Positions 1-7,900 of a stretch of 21,163 bases of DNA are shown here, piece after piece; within the stretch, counting starts at the first letter, position 1; each line of letters begins with the position of its first letter. The notes below the pieces were generated by a model. It saw only the letters and a list, made by a program, of their open reading frames with translations. It was not told the DNA's origin and did not search any database. Origin of the DNA: an uncultured Prevotellaceae bacterium (GTDB lineage: Bacteria > Bacteroidota > Bacteroidia > Bacteroidales > Muribaculaceae); contig CAJLMA010000020.1 of NCBI GenBank assembly GCA_905207705.1, forward strand, positions 1-21,163. The letters run 5' to 3'. A program made the translations under genes and the position numbers.

Positions 1-122
1 GCTTTCCGTATCAATCGGATAGACTCATTTTCGCTCGGACACGCACCATAGCCATGCGTGAAGCCCATGCAACCGAGACCTATCGCTGACACTTCTAAAT
101 TCCCAAGTTTTCTTGTCTTCAT
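1..122 (-). CDS. Aldo/keto reductase, N-terminal fragment (3' end outside window)
   Basis: An open frame on the minus strand begins at ATG 122-120 and runs off the left edge, giving 40 codons. The peptide starts MKTRKLGNLEVSAIGLGCMG, the usual opening of the YajO/AKR13-type aldo/keto reductases: a first beta hairpin, then the (S)xxGLGCMG strand at about residues 13-20. These enzymes reduce aldehydes or ketones with NADPH in the cytosol. The catalytic residues lie outside the window, so activity cannot be judged. The start is only two bases past the stop of the short-chain dehydrogenase gene, so it is almost certainly translated from the same mRNA as the last visible gene of the leftward reductase operon. 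It is a different subfamily from the aldo/keto reductase at the head of that operon. Confidence 0.85.
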   Translation of the reverse strand, partial: MKTRKLGNLEVSAIGLGCMGFTHGYGACPSENESIRLIRK

Positions 123-124
123 AA

Positions 125-898
125 TTATTTTACTGTAAATCCACCATCAATAGTAATAGTCTGTCCCGTCATAAACGAAGCACCATCTGAACAGAGGTAA
201 AGCGCACACGAAGCGATGTTCTCCGGCGTGCCGACACGCTTCTGTGGAATCATGTCTATCAGGCCTTGCATGTGTTCCGGATAGTCTTTGATGGCTTGTT
301 CCACCATCGGAGTCATAATCATGCCCGGCGCAATCATGTTCACGCGGATTCCCTGCTCTGCATATTCAAGAGCCGTACACTTTGCCAGGCCGATAATGCC
401 TGTTTTGGCTGCCGAATAAGCACCGAGCGTGGCAGTTCCTACAATAGCATCCTGCGATGCCACATTGACAATGGAGCCGCCTTCCCCTTGCTTTTCCATT
501 TGCTTGATTTGGTATTTCATGCAATAGAACACGCTCAAGAGGTTTATGCGCAGGGCGCGTTCGAAGTCGGCTGATTCAATCTCTGCCGTCTTCGCCGCTG
601 GCACTTGGATGCCGGCATTGTTGAATGCGAAGTCCAATCGTCCTAATACTTCCACCGCCTTTTCCACGGCTTTTCCCACTTCTTCCTCGTTGCCCACATT
701 GCAGGGAATGGCGAATGCCTTATACCCTTTGCCCCTCAATTCATCCGCAAGGCGTTGGATAGGTTCAGGGTGAATATCGACCAAGGCAACGCTCGCTTCT
801 GCTTGAGCAAACAATCTGGCGGTACTTTCTCCGATTCCGGAACCTGCACCCGTCACGAATGCTACTTTGTTTTCAAAGTTGTAATTTATATTCTTCAT
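125..898 (-). CDS. SDR-family NAD(P)-dependent oxidoreductase
   Basis: A 257-residue classical short-chain dehydrogenase/reductase, the normal length for the family. The cofactor motif TGAGSGIG is at residues 16-23, Asp41 ends the second beta strand (which favours NAD(H) over NADP(H)), NNAG is at 93-96, and the catalytic Ser148, Tyr161 and Lys165 (YSAAK) are present. The C-terminal GxxxxIDGG element is also intact. It should oxidise an alcohol or reduce a ketone in the cytosol; the substrate cannot be read from sequence. It is the third gene of a leftward operon, 10 bases after the F420-type reductase gene and 2 bases before a second aldo/keto reductase. I see no sign of damage. It could equally be annotated as a 3-oxoacyl-ACP reductase-like SDR, but the context suggests small-molecule carbonyl metabolism rather than fatty-acid synthesis. 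Confidence 0.93.
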   Translation of the reverse strand: MKNINYNFENKVAFVTGAGSGIGESTARLFAQAEASVALVDIHPEPIQRLADELRGKGYKAFAIPCNVGNEEEVGKAVEKAVEVLGRLDFAFNNAGIQVPAAKTAEIESADFERALRINLLSVFYCMKYQIKQMEKQGEGGSIVNVASQDAIVGTATLGAYSAAKTGIIGLAKCTALEYAEQGIRVNMIAPGMIMTPMVEQAIKDYPEHMQGLIDMIPQKRVGTPENIASCALYLCSDGASFMTGQTITIDGGFTVK

Positions 899-908
899 AC
901 AATAATAG

Positions 909-1556
909 TTATCTTACTAATTTGAATCCCCAATCCATATTGCCTGTAGCATTCAATGCAGCAGGCCAGAATGCACCGAGCATCTCCGTATAGCGCGACA
1001 TGGATATATCGCCCAAATCCAAGGTGTCAGTCCAACCGAAATCGGCCAACAGTTTTGCTACTTCCGCTTTGGCTCCCTTATCATTGCCGCAATAAAAGCC
1101 CGTTATGGCTTCCGGCAACTGTCCCGGATTGATCATCAGATGGTGACAGAGGTAATTCAGGGTCTTTACCACTTTTGTTTCGGGCAGCAATGCCTGATTG
1201 GCTTCGCCCAGACTTGTATTGCCATTCCATCGTGGGTCAAGCGAGATGTGCCTGCCGTCGTAGAGATAAGGGTTGGACTGATCTATCAGTATCTTCCCTG
1301 CAAGGTCGCTCCGTCCAACAGAGGCAAGAACTTCCGTTGAATGTATTCCCTGCACACAGTTGAATACACGCTCTCCAAAACGTGCTGCGTCGGCAAATGT
1401 ACCGTGTGATGCTAATCCACCGAGAAGATTTACCCATTCAGCCGCTTGTGAATTATAGGCTGAACGCGAACCAAGCATTACTTCATGTCCTAATTCTATC
1501 AGTTTGTCTGCGATGGTACGGGCTACATCGCCTGTTCCTAAAACTCCATATTTCAT
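909..1556 (-). CDS. NADP oxidoreductase, coenzyme F420-dependent-like (NAD(P)-binding protein)
   Basis: A 215-residue protein with an N-terminal Rossmann fold: GTGDVA at residues 7-12 is the GxGxxA cofactor loop, and Gly29-Ser30-Arg31 after the second strand suits binding of the NADPH 2'-phosphate. This layout is typical of the F420-dependent NADP reductase family and of small reductases grouped with it. Most bacterial members, including those in Bacteroidota, do not use F420, so the family name should not be read as proof of that cofactor. The central IDQSNPY segment (about residues 91-97) follows a predicted strand in the same fold. It lies 20 bases downstream of an aldo/keto reductase and 10 bases upstream of an SDR, inside a four-gene leftward reductase operon. 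The exact reaction is unknown. Confidence 0.85.
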   Translation of the reverse strand: MKYGVLGTGDVARTIADKLIELGHEVMLGSRSAYNSQAAEWVNLLGGLASHGTFADAARFGERVFNCVQGIHSTEVLASVGRSDLAGKILIDQSNPYLYDGRHISLDPRWNGNTSLGEANQALLPETKVVKTLNYLCHHLMINPGQLPEAITGFYCGNDKGAKAEVAKLLADFGWTDTLDLGDISMSRYTEMLGAFWPAALNATGNMDWGFKLVR

Positions 1557-1576
1557 ATCACTCCTTATTCATATGA

Positions 1577-2425
1577 TTAATCATGTATTTTATGTAGCCC
1601 GATTCCTTTTACCGTAGGCAAATCCATGTCATCATAAATCGGACTTTTTCCGGTGTCAAGCATGGCAATTGCATCCATCTCTTTTTCAGTAAGCGTAAAA
1701 TCAAGAATGTTGAAGTTCTCAATCATCCGTTTCTTATGCACTGTCTTGGGAATGACCACCACATTGCGCTGGTTAAGCCAGCGGAGGACAACTTGCCCTA
1801 CCGTGCGCCCGTGCTTTTCCGCAATGGCTTTCAGCACGGAATTGTTCCATATGTCATTTTGCCCTTCGGCAAACGGTGCCCATGCTTCATGTTGTATTCC
1901 TTCCTGTGAAAGGAATGTATTGGCGGCTTTCTGTTGGAAGAACGGGTGGGTTTCCAATTGGTTTACGGCAGGTTTCACTTCATTGTGCAGGAACAGGTCT
2001 TGTAGTCGCTCGCTGCTGAAGCTGGTCACGCCGATAGCACGGATGCGACCTTCCTTGTACAGACGTTCGGCAGCACGCCACGCCGCATAATAGTTGCCGT
2101 ATGGCTTGTGCAGCAAGTAAAGGTCAATATAATCGAGTCCCAATAGTTTCATCGACTTGTCGAATGCTCGCAGTGCATCATCGTATTCATAATCTTGTAC
2201 CCAAAGTTTGGTCGTGACAAATATTTCTTCCCGTTTCAGCCCGCTATTGCGTATTGCATTTCCCACTTGCTGCTCATTGAAATATGCTGCCGCAGTGTCA
2301 ATCAGCCGATAACCCACTTCGAGAGCTTCGCTTACAATATGTTCCGTTTCATTCACCGGAATCTGGAAAACACCAAATCCGATGGCAGGCATCATTACTC
2401 CATTGTTCAATCTTACTTCTTTCAT
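1577..2425 (-). CDS. Aldo/keto reductase (2,5-diketo-D-gluconate reductase-like)
   Basis: A 282-residue TIM-barrel aldo/keto reductase of the DkgA/AKR5 type. The full catalytic tetrad is visible: Asp43, Tyr48, Lys73 and His106 (LLHKPYG). The IPKT motif near residue 226 and the following Arg belong to the NADPH-binding region. It should reduce aldehydes or alpha-keto sugars in the cytosol using NADPH. It is the first gene of a leftward operon of at least four oxidoreductases. A TAAATTTG -7 element lies just upstream at 2445-2452 on the same strand, which gives a very short leader of about 13-15 bases before the ATG. The gene is divergent from an AraC-type regulator that probably controls it. 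Confidence 0.93.
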   Translation of the reverse strand: MKEVRLNNGVMMPAIGFGVFQIPVNETEHIVSEALEVGYRLIDTAAAYFNEQQVGNAIRNSGLKREEIFVTTKLWVQDYEYDDALRAFDKSMKLLGLDYIDLYLLHKPYGNYYAAWRAAERLYKEGRIRAIGVTSFSSERLQDLFLHNEVKPAVNQLETHPFFQQKAANTFLSQEGIQHEAWAPFAEGQNDIWNNSVLKAIAEKHGRTVGQVVLRWLNQRNVVVIPKTVHKKRMIENFNILDFTLTEKEMDAIAMLDTGKSPIYDDMDLPTVKGIGLHKIHD

Positions 2426-2444
2426 AGTGGTTCTGTTTTTGTTG

Positions 2445-2452
2445 CAAATTTA
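2445..2452 (-). promoter_or_regulatory. Promoter -7 element of the reductase operon
   Basis: On the minus strand this reads TAAATTTG, a perfect match to the Bacteroidetes -7 consensus TAnnTTTG. It lies about 20 bases upstream of the aldo/keto reductase start. I do not see a good TTTG -33 element at the expected distance, which fits a promoter that needs an activator, such as the divergent AraC protein. Confidence 0.6.
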
Positions 2453-2482
2453 TGGCAGCAACATTGAAATACTAATATGAAA

Positions 2483-2510
2483 TTCGTGGCAAATAATTCA
2501 CTTTTCGTGG
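2483..2510. promoter_or_regulatory. Candidate AraC-type operator, two direct TTCGTGG repeats
   Basis: TTCGTGG occurs at 2483-2489 and again at 2504-2510, in the same orientation and exactly 21 bp apart, two turns of the helix. The match extends downstream as TTCGTGGnnnATnnTT. AraC-family dimers typically bind direct half-sites at this spacing. The pair lies between the two divergent -7 elements, so one bound regulator could act on both its own gene and the reductase operon. Function is inferred from layout only. Confidence 0.5.
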
Positions 2511-2518
2511 TTTATGGT

Positions 2519-2526
2519 TAAATTTG
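2519..2526 (+). promoter_or_regulatory. Promoter -7 element of the AraC-type regulator
   Basis: TAAATTTG matches the Bacteroidetes -7 consensus exactly and would start transcription about 25 bases before the ATG at 2557. The second TTCGTGG repeat ends only 8 bases upstream, so binding there would touch the promoter core and suggests autoregulation. Confidence 0.6.
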
Positions 2527-2556
2527 CAATAACGGTTCAAACATAAGTTTCTCATT

Positions 2557-3396
2557 ATGGAAGAGGGGACATATAACAGGATGTTTTTTATTGATTCGAT
2601 TGATAATCATAGTATTGTCAATTTGATTGACGATGTGGTGCACATCCTTTGTTTGGAAGGGTCCATGAGTTTTTATTTTAAGGAAACACGTTATAATATC
2701 GTTGCAAGGGATTATGTTATTCTCACGAATGTCTCTTTTGCTTCGGGTTTCATACAATCAGGAGATTTCAAAGGAATTATCATGCATTTTCCTGAACCGT
2801 TCGTAGCTACAATGGCACTTCGCAGCAATTATGGCATAATCGGGCATTTGTCATTGTTGCAAAATCCTGTAATGAAATTGTCTCCCGGTGATTTTACAAA
2901 GTGCCATAACGACTTGTTACGCATACGGGAAAGATTGCATGAAGATGGGCATCTTTTCAAAGAGGAAATGATAGGGCATCTGCTTGCAGCGCATATACTC
3001 GACCTGTATGACATACATGCGCGTGCCAATACTATAGCAGAACCATCGGAACGTATTTCCATCCTGCTCAGTCAATTCATCGGTCTGCTATATCAAAAGG
3101 AATATATCTTACATAGGGATGTGTCTTATTATGCCTCCAAGTTATGTATAACGCCTCATTATCTGTCGGAGATATGCAAGAACGTGAGTGGCCAGCCAGC
3201 TTCCTACTGGATAGAACGTTTTACATTGCAGGAGATAACTCGTCTGCTATGCCGAAAAGAGCTCACATTGATAGATATTGCGAGCCAACTTAATTTCTCG
3301 TCAGTTTCTTATTTCAGCCGATATGTGCAGAAGCGGACAGGGCTTTATCCTACAGCCTACCGAAACAGCCTGTTGAGAAAAGGCATCAAGAGATGA
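2557..3396 (+). CDS. AraC-family transcriptional regulator
   Basis: A 279-residue protein with an N-terminal sensor domain (about 1-170, cupin-like in its strand pattern) and a C-terminal AraC DNA-binding domain with two helix-turn-helix units at about 189-213 and 238-264. The signature around IASQLNFSSVSYFSRYVQKRTG is the usual second HTH of the family. It probably senses a small molecule and activates the divergent oxidoreductase operon. No membrane segment or phosphoacceptor domain is present, so it is a one-component regulator, not a hybrid two-component sensor. A perfect -7 element precedes it, and a 21-bp direct repeat in the shared intergenic region is a likely binding site. The ligand is unknown. 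Confidence 0.92.
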   Translation: MEEGTYNRMFFIDSIDNHSIVNLIDDVVHILCLEGSMSFYFKETRYNIVARDYVILTNVSFASGFIQSGDFKGIIMHFPEPFVATMALRSNYGIIGHLSLLQNPVMKLSPGDFTKCHNDLLRIRERLHEDGHLFKEEMIGHLLAAHILDLYDIHARANTIAEPSERISILLSQFIGLLYQKEYILHRDVSYYASKLCITPHYLSEICKNVSGQPASYWIERFTLQEITRLLCRKELTLIDIASQLNFSSVSYFSRYVQKRTGLYPTAYRNSLLRKGIKR

Positions 3397-3410
3397 TGCA
3401 GCATTATGGC

Positions 3411-3427
3411 TTGCAGGGATTGTGCAA
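3411..3427. promoter_or_regulatory. Dyad TTGCA-N7-TGCAA over the polymerase promoter
   Basis: TTGCA at 3411-3415 and TGCAA at 3423-3427 form a 17-bp inverted repeat. It covers the position where the -33 element of the polymerase promoter would sit, so it may be a repressor operator. Five-base arms can occur by chance, so confidence is low. Confidence 0.25.
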
Positions 3428-3450
3428 AGTCGTGATTATTGTTACTTTTG
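3419..3450 (+). promoter_or_regulatory. Promoter of the Y-family polymerase gene
   Basis: TACTTTTG at 3443-3450 matches the -7 consensus TAnnTTTG. A weak -33 element, ATTG at 3419-3422, lies 20 bases upstream. Transcription would begin near 3457, about 23 bases before the ATG at 3480. Confidence 0.5.
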
Positions 3451-3479
3451 AAAGTATATTATAGCATAGGACACAAGAT

Positions 3480-4700
3480 ATGACGCTCCACATAGATTGT
3501 AATTCGTTTTATGCCTCGGTGGAGGTTGCCGAACATCCCGAACTCAAGGGGAAACCTGTTGTCGTGGCTAATGACAACGAGGCAGGCGGCGGTATTATTC
3601 TTGCGTTGACAAAAGAAGCGAAAAGGCTTGGGCTGAAGCGAGGCAATCCGGTCTTTAAGGTTCGCCACATTCTTGAAGCAAACGGAGTGGCGATGTTCCA
3701 TGCCGATTTGCGAAAATATGGAAGAGTATCGGAACACATAATGCGCCTTGTGGAGGAACAAGGTCTTGTGGAGGAGTTCATACGTTACAGCATAGATGAA
3801 TTTTTCGGGAGGATACCTGAATCAGATCCCGGACAGATGCGCATATATGCCTCGCAAGTCGCCGACGAGATAATGCGCAAGTCGGGCATCCCGGTGAGTT
3901 GCGGATGTGCCGATACATATACACTTGCCAAGACCGCCACATGGTTTGCGAAGCATTACAAGGGCTATCATGGAATTTGCGTAATAACTGCCGACAACCG
4001 AGAAAAGGCCTTACGCAATATAGCCATAGAAGACATATGGGGGATAGGCCGAGCCAATGGACCGAAGTTGAAACGTTACGGGCTGAGGACTGCCTATGAT
4101 TTTGTGTCGCAAAGCGAATCGATGGTGAAAGCGTTGATGACTATTACCGGCGTGCGCACATGGAAGGAATTGCGAGGAGAAGAGGCCATTAATCTGTCGG
4201 AACAACCACATCAGCGCACGATAATGCATAGCCGCACATTTGCTTTCATGGAGACCGAAATTTCAAAACTTAAGGAATTTCTTAGCAATTATGTTTCGGA
4301 CGCGGCTGTCAGTCTGCGCAAGGAGCATTGCATGTGCCGTAGCGTCACCGTGTTTATAAGGACCAATCCGCACAGGCTCGATTTGCCTCAATATTCGGCC
4401 GACGACATGATAAAACTTGTCACCCCCACGGCAAACACGCAGGAGTTGTTGCGCAATGCCTTTATCGTGCTTGAGCGAATATTTCGCCAAGGATATAAAT
4501 ACAAGCGCATGGGAGTCATACTTGGAGGAATTGTAGACGATACCTTGGTACAACCTGAGTTGTTTGACAAAGCTAATTCGGCCGAGAATCGCAAATTGAT
4601 GGAAGTTGCCGACAAGTTAAATTCTCAATACGGACATAATACAGTGAGATTGTCCATACAAGGTGACGGAAAAGGCAAAGGCGGAGGTCATGGAAAATAA
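3480..4700 (+). CDS. Y-family (UmuC-like) translesion DNA polymerase
   Basis: A 406-residue error-prone DNA polymerase that would copy past damaged bases. Metal-binding residues are Asp6 (DCNSFYASVE) and Asp106-Glu107 (SIDEFFG). Tyr11 is the expected steric gate against ribonucleotides; the DxNSFY form is closer to UmuC than to DinB. A helix-hairpin-helix segment is at about 186-203 (IWGIGRANGPKLKRYG) and the little-finger domain follows at about 245-350. QPELF at 358-362 resembles a beta-clamp binding motif. The protein ends in a Gly/Lys-rich tail. SIDEFF replaces the usual SIDEAF. No umuD-like gene is adjacent, so either UmuD is encoded elsewhere or the enzyme works without it. It has its own promoter and is probably monocistronic. 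Confidence 0.9.
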   Translation: MTLHIDCNSFYASVEVAEHPELKGKPVVVANDNEAGGGIILALTKEAKRLGLKRGNPVFKVRHILEANGVAMFHADLRKYGRVSEHIMRLVEEQGLVEEFIRYSIDEFFGRIPESDPGQMRIYASQVADEIMRKSGIPVSCGCADTYTLAKTATWFAKHYKGYHGICVITADNREKALRNIAIEDIWGIGRANGPKLKRYGLRTAYDFVSQSESMVKALMTITGVRTWKELRGEEAINLSEQPHQRTIMHSRTFAFMETEISKLKEFLSNYVSDAAVSLRKEHCMCRSVTVFIRTNPHRLDLPQYSADDMIKLVTPTANTQELLRNAFIVLERIFRQGYKYKRMGVILGGIVDDTLVQPELFDKANSAENRKLMEVADKLNSQYGHNTVRLSIQGDGKGKGGGHGK

Positions 4701-4778
4701 TAATTGCACAGTGTCGTGTTAAAACGAGTGTCTATATGCTTAAAATGCTAAAAATGAAACAAACCATGAGAAAAAACA

Positions 4779-4799
4779 TGCAATGTAACAAATGTTGCA
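4779..4799. promoter_or_regulatory. Dyad TGCAA-N11-TTGCA upstream of the susC promoter
   Basis: TGCAA at 4779-4783 and TTGCA at 4795-4799 form a 21-bp inverted repeat about 55-75 bases upstream of the predicted susC transcription start, where an activator would be expected. The right arm is part of TGTTGCA (4793-4799), which recurs at 4850-4856. Low-complexity AT-rich context lowers confidence. Confidence 0.25.
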
Positions 4800-4841
4800 G
4801 TTTATGAAACGTCAATATAAGTTATGGTTTTTCAAGTAATG

Positions 4842-4849
4842 TACCTTTG
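4842..4849 (+). promoter_or_regulatory. Promoter -7 element of the susC operon
   Basis: TACCTTTG matches TAnnTTTG exactly. The predicted start is near 4856, leaving a leader of about 77 bases before the susC ATG. No clear TTTG -33 element is found at the usual spacing, as is common for substrate-induced polysaccharide loci. Confidence 0.65.
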
Positions 4850-4883
4850 TGTTGCAAGCCATTGGTTGATAGAGATGGCAACA
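4850..4883 (+). promoter_or_regulatory. Possible leader hairpin of the susC mRNA
   Basis: TGTTG (4850-4854) plus CCAT (4859-4862) can pair with ATGG (4875-4878) plus CAACA (4879-4883), a 9-bp stem with a 4-base bulge and a 12-base loop. It begins at the expected 5' end of the transcript and might affect stability or binding of a small RNA. This is an inference from pairing only. Confidence 0.25.
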
Positions 4884-4932
4884 TAAACCTAACTTTCGTT
4901 AATAACAAAATTATCTTAAAATCTTTTAGAGT

Positions 4933-7900
4933 ATGGTGAGAACTTATTTAAGATCGGGTACTCTCTTGCTGTTCTTTTTCATGAGCTGCTTTATGGCATT
5001 TGCCCAGAAGATAACGGTAGACGGTACAGTAGTATCAAAGAGCGACCTGCAGCCGGTTATTGGTGCCACGGTCATGGAAAAAGGTACAAATAATGGTACC
5101 ATGACTGACATTGACGGAAAATTCACATTAACCGTCGGTGAAAATTCAGAGATTGTAATTACCTACATAGGTTACACGTCGCAGACCCTTGCTCCGGCAC
5201 CCCACTTGAATGTTGAGCTGAGCGAGGATGCGCAGAATCTTGAGGAACTTGTCGTGGTTGGTTACCAAACCCAGCGTAAAATCGACCTTACCGGGGCTGT
5301 GGGCGTGGTAGACTTGAAACAGCCGATAAGCGAGTCCAATCCCAATGTTCTTAACTCTTTGCAAGGCAAGGTTGCCGGTGTGCAAATCAATACAGATGCC
5401 GCTCCTGGAGGTGGAGGCACGTCGATACGCATTCGAGGCATGAGCACCATGAACGGCAACGACCCGTTGTATGTGATTGACGGGGTTGCAACGACCGAGA
5501 ATCTTAATTCGTTGAACGCAAGCGATATTGAATCTATTCAAGTGTTAAAGGATGCGTCATCGGCATCTATCTACGGTTCGCGTGCAGCAAACGGCGTTAT
5601 TGTGATAACGACAAAGAAAGGCTCTGGCAACCGTCTTCGCGTCAATGTCGATATCTCGGGCAGCTTCCAGACTGTGGCAAACAAGTTTGACATGCTCAAT
5701 GCCCAACAATGGGGTGAAGCCTACTGGGCGGCCAACAAGAATGCAGGTTTGCAGCCAAGCCATCCTTTTTATGGCAATGGCGACACTCCTGTCCTTGCCA
5801 CATATCTTGATGCAGCCGGCACGGTGCGTGCGGCCGACAATGATTGGCAAGATGCCATATATCGCACGGCATGGACGCAAAATTACGGTGTGAGCATTGC
5901 CAACAGTAATGACCGGGGCTCGGTAATGTTCTCGGCCAACTACACGAAGCAGGACGGCTTGATGGATTATACTTATTTTCAACGTTATTCGGCTCGTTTA
6001 AACTCTACTTACAAGTTGTCGCAATATGTGTCGGTGGGAGAAAATCTCATGATATCCAAATGGAACAATCTTGGATACTCCACTCAAAGCGACCGCGGCA
6101 TTCCTTATGGAGCAATGCGCCAGCATCCGGCCATCCCGGTATATGATTCAAACGGTAATTTCACAAGTCCGTTGCAACTTGCCAATTCTGATATTGCCAA
6201 TCCGGTGCATGAATTATACAATGGTCGTGACAACGACAACGACAGTTGGCGCATATTCGGAAACGCATACCTTGAAATCTTCCCGGTAAAGGGATTGAGC
6301 ATAAAGAGTAACATCGGTATAGAACATGTGCAATACTTCAACCAGACATTGGGCCGCAAGATAAATGCTTCGGATGTTAACAGCGTGAACCGCGAATTTG
6401 GGCAGGGTGACACTTGGACGTGGACTAACACTGCAAACTATAACCTTGAAGTGAATGACCATCATTTGACGGTACTTGCCGGAACCGAAGCCATAAAATA
6501 TAAATTCCAAAACGTAGCAGCATTCCGTAACCAATATCAGTTTGAGGATGAGAACTACATGATAATCGATTCAGGAGAAGGAACACAGACCAACTCGGGC
6601 AGCAAGCAAAGCTGGGCATTGTTCTCATTGTTTGCCAAGGCCGACTATAACTGGAACGACCGTTATCTTGTTTCGGCAACCATACGCCGCGATGCCACTT
6701 CCCGACTTTACAAGGACAACAACTACGGCGTGTTCCCAGCATTCTCGGGAGCATGGAGAATCTCGCAAGAAGAGTTCATGCCTAAAGACATAATCATAAG
6801 CAATGCCAAGTTGCGCGTCGCTTGGGGGCAAACAGGTAATTCGGCCATCTCAAACAACTATGCGTCATATACTACTTATAAATATGACCAGGGCAATGGA
6901 GCATATGACCTTAACAATTCCAACAGCAGCACTATCGCCGGTATCATTGTTTCGGCATCGGGAAATCAAGATCTCAAGTGGGAAACTACCACGCAGACCA
7001 ACCTTGGTTTTGACCTTGGATTATTTAACAATGCCCTTAACTTGACATTCGATTACTACTGGAAAAATACTAAGGATATGCTTACCATACCTCCGACACT
7101 CGCTGTTGCCGGTGAAAATGCGTCGATGTGGATGAATACTGGCGATATGGAAAACCGAGGCTTTGAATTGACTATCGACTATCGCAGTCCGCAATATGGT
7201 GATTTCTCTTGGGGCGGTATGCTCAACTTGTCGCGCTATGTCAACAAGGTTACAAAAATCAACAACCTCGTCAACTACATAGGCGGAGATTATCGTCTCA
7301 TCCAAGGCGAGCCGATGGGAGTTTATTGGGGTTATGTAGTGGATGGCATCTTCCAGAATGAAGATGAGGTGAGAAACCACGCCGACCAGCAAGGTAAAGG
7401 CGTTGGCCGACTCAAATACCGCGATATTGACGGCAACGGAGTTGTCAACGAGGCCGACCAATGCATCATAGGCGATCCTAACCCTGATTTCTCTATGGGT
7501 TTGAACCTCGATTTCCGTTACAAGAACCTTACTTTGAGCGCGTTCTTTACAGGTGATTTCGGATTTGACATATATAATACGACAAAACGTCAACTTGATT
7601 TCATGTCGTTTGGCGGCACTAGCACCAACCGTGGCGTATCGGTTCTCGATGCATGGCGACCCGACAATACCGACACCGACATCCCTGCATTGACTGTTGT
7701 GGACAACAACAACGAAGCTCGCATGTCAACCTATTTCATAGAAGATGGAAGTTACGTCAAGTTGAAATATGTCAAGTTGAACTACGATTTCCCCGAAAAC
7801 TTGGTTAAGAAAGTTGGAGCTACCGGGTTGAGCATTTATGGACAGCTTGAAAATGTATGTACCATAACAGGTTACTCAGGTCTTGATCCAGAGTTGCCAT

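Larger units (their letters stand above)
4701..4932. other. Intergenic region upstream of susC
   Basis: This 232-base AT-rich stretch has no credible gene. It holds the susC promoter (-7 at 4842-4849), an upstream TGCAA/TTGCA dyad (4779-4799), and a leader of about 77 bases with a possible hairpin (4850-4883). I see no convincing terminator for the polymerase gene. Confidence 0.6.

Noticed and set aside
1653..2090. 145-codon plus-strand ORF
   Set aside because: It lies entirely antisense to the well-supported aldo/keto reductase gene and its translation (Ser/Arg/Cys-rich) resembles no protein family.
4733..4757. Repeated ATGCT/AAAATG units after the polymerase gene
   Set aside because: Short AT-rich repeats without hairpin potential or regular period; probably chance.
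7021..7593. 190-codon minus-strand ORF
   Set aside because: Antisense to the 3' half of susC, whose frame is intact and matches the family throughout; the antisense product has no recognisable domain.
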